Below, piece by piece: positions 5,678 through 8,117 of a stretch of 8,117 nucleotides of DNA. The position numbers and the translations under genes are program-made. Location: contig CAMYJY010000086.1 of assembly GCA_947258835.1 (NCBI GenBank), positions 1-8,117 on the forward strand. The letters run 5' to 3'. The notes beneath the pieces are model-generated. The model did not search any database. It worked only from the letters and a program-made list of their open reading frames with translations, and was not told where the DNA came from. Origin of the DNA: an uncultured Pirellulales bacterium. GTDB taxonomy: Bacteria; Planctomycetota; Planctomycetia; Pirellulales; Lacipirellulaceae. How positions within the stretch are numbered: the stretch's first letter is position 1; each line of letters begins with the position of its first letter.

Positions 5678-5706
5678 AGACGGCCTTCACACGAGGGCCT
5701 CTTCTT
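5678..5706 (+). terminator. yaaA: Intrinsic terminator of yaaA
   Basis: GGCCTTC (5682-5688) and GAGGGCC (5693-5699) pair with one G-U around the loop ACAC, and three more pairs extend the base of the stem across a bulged C. The T-rich tail TCTTCTTC follows. It begins 2 bases after the yaaA stop, the expected place and form for Rho-independent termination. Confidence 0.6.
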
Positions 5707-5986
5707 CGACCAAGCCCACTTCAATTCCTGGGTAGCTTACAAATGCTCCTCTGTCCAACAGGGGGCCGATTTTCCGTCACTTGACCACGGATCGCTGGTT
5801 ATGCGATGATCGCGACATGGTCCGCTACAGCGTTCTCTCCCGCCCGCCGATCACGTGCCCAGAAGACCTACCGGCGGTCGGCGTGGAGCCGGAAACTGGC
5901 GGACATGCGACTCCCTGGGCCAGCGGAGGGGTCTGGGGCGATCACTCTTACGGTCCCCGCTCTTGATCCTCAGGCAAATCGTATCC
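5707..5986 (+). other. Intergenic leader region before pyrB
   Basis: About 280 bases have no convincing gene. They hold a promoter-like pair at 5781-5810 and then about 175 bases that would be the pyrB leader. An in-frame GTG at 5855 would extend PyrB by 44 Arg/Gly-rich residues, unlike any ATCase N-terminus, so I treat it as non-coding. I looked for a PyrR-type binding motif or a clear terminator hairpin and found none. Confidence 0.5.
5781..5810 (+). promoter_or_regulatory. Possible sigma70-type promoter of pyrB
   Basis: TTGACC (5781-5786) and GATGAT (5805-5810) are 18 bases apart. The -35 hexamer is the same as that of the ATPase promoter at 609-614. Transcription would start near 5817 and leave a leader of about 170 bases. 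Confidence 0.35.
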
Positions 5987-7294
5987 ATGTCGACCGGCCC
6001 CTCCCTATCGTCCAGCCACAAACCAGCAACGGCCCCCCCGCCACCGGCCGATTCGACTTTCACCCGCGATGAGTTGGATTTGCTGTGCTACGAGGCCCGC
6101 ATTCGCCGACCGGAAAGAGAAAAACTGCCGGAACTCCAGCGCGCTGAGCAGCTGAGGCATGTCATCTTTGGCGGACAGTTCTCTCTCGCTCTGCTGGAAG
6201 GCCTGGCCCAGACGGCCGACAAAATCCGCGTGCTCTCAAAAAACCGCAGCGGCCGGGATTTTTTGATCCAGCTGTTGCATCACAAACGGGCCATGCTGTA
6301 CTTCACGCAACCCTCCACGCGGACATTTCTGTCGTTCATGGCGGCCTGTCAAATCCTGGGGATCACCTGCAACGAAGTCCGCGATCCGACAACTTCGTCG
6401 GAAACGAAAGGCGAAACCCGCTTCGACTCGCTCCGCATGTTCAGCAGTTATTTTGACCTGATCATTATCCGCAGCAAATTGGCCAAATTGGCCGAATCCT
6501 GCGCCTACTTGATGAATGATTTGGAGTCCACCGGAAACCGCAGCGTGCCGATTATTAATGCCGGCTCCGGCGCGGATGAGCACCCGACGCAGGCCCTGCT
6601 CGACATCTACACCCTGCAGCGGACCTTCCAATTTGCCGACCGTCAGACCTCCACCGCCAGCCCCCGCTTTGCCGAGCTGCAACACAGCTACCCCCAGCTG
6701 ACCAAGGGCTTGACCAATAAGGTTTATGGCTTTTGCGGCGACATCGGCCGAGGCCGTACCGTGCGTTCGCTGGCCAGCTTGCTGGGGAATTATGAGGGGG
6801 TCACGCTCATCTTTATCGCGCCCCACGACCCCACCCTGACACTCCGCGAGGATTTGCGAACCCGTCTGGTCGAGCGGGGCGTGCAGATTGTGGAAGTGGA
6901 GTCTTTTGATGATGTGGTGCAGGGCACGCCGGTGATTGAACTCCTCGATGCCCTGTACATGACGCGGATTCAAAAAGAACACAACGCCCCAGGGGATGAT
7001 GAAAAATTCGCGGCCATTGATTTGTCACGCTATAAACTAACCCCTCAGCTGGTGGCGCGGATGAAAACCTACGCGCCCATTTTGCACCCGTTTCCTCGGG
7101 ATCAGCATTTTGGTGAAATTCCCCCGGAAATCGACGATGATCCCCGCGCGATGTATTTTCGCCAAGCACGCAACGGCATGTGGATCCGCTCGGCCCTGCT
7201 GGCCTCCATCTTCGGAGTCGATCACCAGATTGACCAATTTTTTAACGATGAATACCGGGAACGGCATCATGATGACGATCGCATCATAACTTAA
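5987..7294 (+). CDS. pyrB: Aspartate carbamoyltransferase, catalytic chain (long form)
   Basis: ATCase joins carbamoyl phosphate and aspartate, the first committed step of pyrimidine synthesis. Active-site residues are visible: the carbamoyl-phosphate loop PSTRT (residues 109-113), TKGET with the mobile-loop lysine K141, R162 in IIIRSK, HPTQ (199-202), GRGRTV (254-259), MTRIQKE (325-331) and HPFPR (367-371). HP-PR favours ATCase over ornithine carbamoyltransferase, where HCLP is usual. At 435 residues it is about 125 longer than the E. coli catalytic chain. The excess is an N-terminal extension of about 58 residues with a Pro-rich start (14-20), an insert of about 24 residues before the aspartate domain (about 212-244), and an Asp/His-rich tail of about 20. 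The usual HPLP leucine is Phe369. The start is the ATG at 5987, with only a weak AGG 12 bases upstream. No pyrI or other pyr gene is nearby. Confidence 0.93.
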   Translation: MSTGPSLSSSHKPATAPPPPADSTFTRDELDLLCYEARIRRPEREKLPELQRAEQLRHVIFGGQFSLALLEGLAQTADKIRVLSKNRSGRDFLIQLLHHKRAMLYFTQPSTRTFLSFMAACQILGITCNEVRDPTTSSETKGETRFDSLRMFSSYFDLIIIRSKLAKLAESCAYLMNDLESTGNRSVPIINAGSGADEHPTQALLDIYTLQRTFQFADRQTSTASPRFAELQHSYPQLTKGLTNKVYGFCGDIGRGRTVRSLASLLGNYEGVTLIFIAPHDPTLTLREDLRTRLVERGVQIVEVESFDDVVQGTPVIELLDALYMTRIQKEHNAPGDDEKFAAIDLSRYKLTPQLVARMKTYAPILHPFPRDQHFGEIPPEIDDDPRAMYFRQARNGMWIRSALLASIFGVDHQIDQFFNDEYRERHHDDDRIIT

Positions 7295-7299
7295 AGTGC

Positions 7300-7338
7300 A
7301 GTTTCTGAAAAAACGGCCGAGGCCGTTCTTTCAGAAGT
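7300..7338. terminator. pyrB: Hairpin after pyrB, probable bidirectional terminator
   Basis: Bases 7303-7317 and 7322-7336 pair as a 15-bp stem with one mismatch and the loop CGAG. The GC-rich tip (ACGGC/GCCGT) is followed by TCTTTC on the plus strand and, on the minus strand, by a run of six T (complement of 7308-7313). That allows termination in both directions. It begins 5 bases after the pyrB stop. The left arm can also pair with 7394-7412. Confidence 0.6.
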
Positions 7339-7412
7339 AAATTGATCTGCACCAAAGTCGATCGTGAAGACTCGCCCAGAGATAATCCCAACGGGCCGTT
7401 TTTTCAGAAACT
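7300..7412. repeat. 113-bp segment with perfect 19-bp terminal inverted repeats
   Basis: Bases 7300-7318 are the exact reverse complement of 7394-7412 (GGCCGTTTTTTCAGAAACT). The segment fills nearly all of the pyrB/NYN gap and ends 6 bases before the next ATG. A third, partly matching arm (7321-7338) lies inside. It could be a MITE-like element without visible target duplication, or a three-arm RNA switch. The repeat is seen; both roles are inferred. Confidence 0.75.
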
Positions 7413-7418
7413 ACATTT

Positions 7419-8021
7419 ATGTCCCTGCTCATCGATGGCTACAACCTGCTGCATGCCACGGATATTTTTGGCGACGAGGGATCCGCCCCTAGCTTCCAGC
7501 GCTCCCGCGAGGCCTTGCTGGCCTTTCTCGCCAAGGCTCTTCACGAAGTGGAACGCCTGCAGACAACCATTGTGTTCGACGCGGCAGGCGCTCCTCCCGG
7601 CCTACCGCACACGGACTCGGTGGCGGGACTCCAGGTGCGCTACGCGCGGGACTACCCCGATGCGGATGCTTTGCTGGAAGAATTGATTGAGGAGCATCCA
7701 GCACCACGCGGCTTGCTGGTAGTCTCCAGCGACCACCGTGTCCAGCGCGCCGCGCGGCGGCGCGGCGCGAAATACTGCGATAGCGACCGCTGGTACGCGG
7801 AGCTCTGCCGCCGACCGCTGAGGTCGGGGCCGCAGCGCGCAGGAGATGGCGAGAAACCAGCACAGAGCGCTGCCGAAATCGCCTACTGGATGCGGCAGTT
7901 CGAGCCTGCCGAACCGTTCCCGCCGTCTGCTCCCCCCGAGCAACCCGCGGACCAACTCGGGGCCCAGCCCCCATTCCCTCCCGGCTACGCCGACGATCTC
8001 CTGGCTGACGAACCATCGTGA
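7419..8021 (+). CDS. NYN-domain protein, YacP/Rae1-like putative RNase
   Basis: The 200-residue product opens with MSLLIDGYNLL (D6), followed by TTIVFDA (49-55, D54), YPDADALLEELIEEH (79-93, D81/D83) and GLLVVSSDHRVQRAARRRGA (98-117, D105). The spaced acidic residues at strand ends form the NYN/PIN nuclease metal site. The arrangement matches the YacP family, whose Bacillus member Rae1 is a ribosome-dependent mRNA endonuclease. Here a role in RNA processing or decay is inferred. The domain takes roughly residues 1-130. The rest is a low-complexity Pro/Gly-rich tail (about 160-190) that is probably disordered, with a short predicted helix (AAEIAYWMRQF, 151-161). The ATG at 7419 is set by the family N-terminus. 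No Shine-Dalgarno is visible, and the upstream bases belong to the inverted repeat 7394-7412. Confidence 0.85.
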   Translation: MSLLIDGYNLLHATDIFGDEGSAPSFQRSREALLAFLAKALHEVERLQTTIVFDAAGAPPGLPHTDSVAGLQVRYARDYPDADALLEELIEEHPAPRGLLVVSSDHRVQRAARRRGAKYCDSDRWYAELCRRPLRSGPQRAGDGEKPAQSAAEIAYWMRQFEPAEPFPPSAPPEQPADQLGAQPPFPPGYADDLLADEPS

Positions 8022-8022
8022 A

Positions 8023-8048
8023 AAAAGGTGTCAGGAACGAATGGCACT
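8023..8048. repeat. Possible REP / IS200-type element end
   Basis: The stretch containing AAAAAAGGTGTCAGGAACGA just after the NYN stop resembles short sequences I associate with REP-associated tyrosine transposase (RAYT) elements. No transposase is in the window, and only one copy is seen. This is a recollection-based call, not a proven repeat. Confidence 0.3.
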
Positions 8049-8083
8049 GTCGTATTTCATTTTAGGCGCAGTCTGGTCTATGA

Positions 8084-8115
8084 CTAAAGCGAGATTTGGT
8101 ATAAATTTCGCTTAG
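8084..8115. repeat. Hairpin at the right edge
   Basis: AAGCGAGATTT (8087-8097) and AAATTTCGCTT (8103-8113) pair over 11 positions with one G-U around the loop GGTAT. Two more pairs form across a bulged A (8084-8085 with 8114-8115). It could end the NYN transcript or belong to an element continuing past the window. Any T-run would lie outside the window. Confidence 0.45.
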
Positions 8116-8117
8116 CT

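Noticed and set aside
5855..5986. GTG start at 5855 for a longer PyrB
   Set aside because: The added 44 residues are Arg/Gly-rich and unlike ATCase; the ATG at 5987 is a better start even with its weak ribosome site.
6236..6982. A 248-residue minus-strand frame inside pyrB
   Set aside because: It is antisense to the conserved ATCase motifs, with no domain of its own.
7846..8115. A plus-strand frame overlapping the NYN 3' end and running into the right-edge hairpin
   Set aside because: It is out of frame with a well-supported gene, has no homology I recognise and ends within a palindrome.

Overview
The window looks like ordinary chromosome from a GC-rich bacterium, most likely a planctomycete of the Pirellulales type. 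That placement is an inference. It rests on the long divergent aspartate carbamoyltransferase, the single-chain double ABC-2 permease, the weak or missing Shine-Dalgarno sequences, and the palindromic repeats between genes. No rRNA, tRNA, CRISPR array or complete insertion sequence is visible.

Layout. At the left edge, on the minus strand, is the 5' part of an AAA+ ATPase of the AAA_14/DUF4143 type, which runs off the window. A repeat-rich gap of about 660 bases follows, holding a perfect 27-bp inverted repeat, a 22-bp direct repeat pair and a hairpin just before the next gene. Everything after that is on the plus strand: argG (argininosuccinate synthase), a small S23/four-helix-bundle gene, a 12-segment ABC-2 permease, yaaA (peroxide stress protein), pyrB (aspartate carbamoyltransferase) and a YacP-like NYN-domain nuclease. 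The last 100 bases hold a possible REP/IS200-type end and another hairpin.

How the genes relate. ArgG and PyrB both consume aspartate, in arginine and pyrimidine synthesis respectively. YaaA limits iron-driven oxidative damage, and the NYN protein is probably an RNase. Intergenic hairpins or terminators lie between most genes, so this is a run of mostly separate units in one direction rather than one dedicated operon.

Most interesting region. The four-helix-bundle gene at 2606-2959 sits in a segment of about 716 bp that fills the whole space between the argG stop and the permease start. The segment contains three tandem arrays of a degenerate 7-bp unit (consensus GRGTTRC). Two are in plus orientation, one at the left end and one starting on the gene's own stop codon. 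The third is inverted and ends 3 bases before the permease ATG. The result is an inverted-array-bounded cassette around an S23/Avd-like protein, which could be a non-autonomous mobile or RNA-binding unit. A second structure of interest is the pyrB/NYN gap, where one arm can pair with either of two downstream arms.
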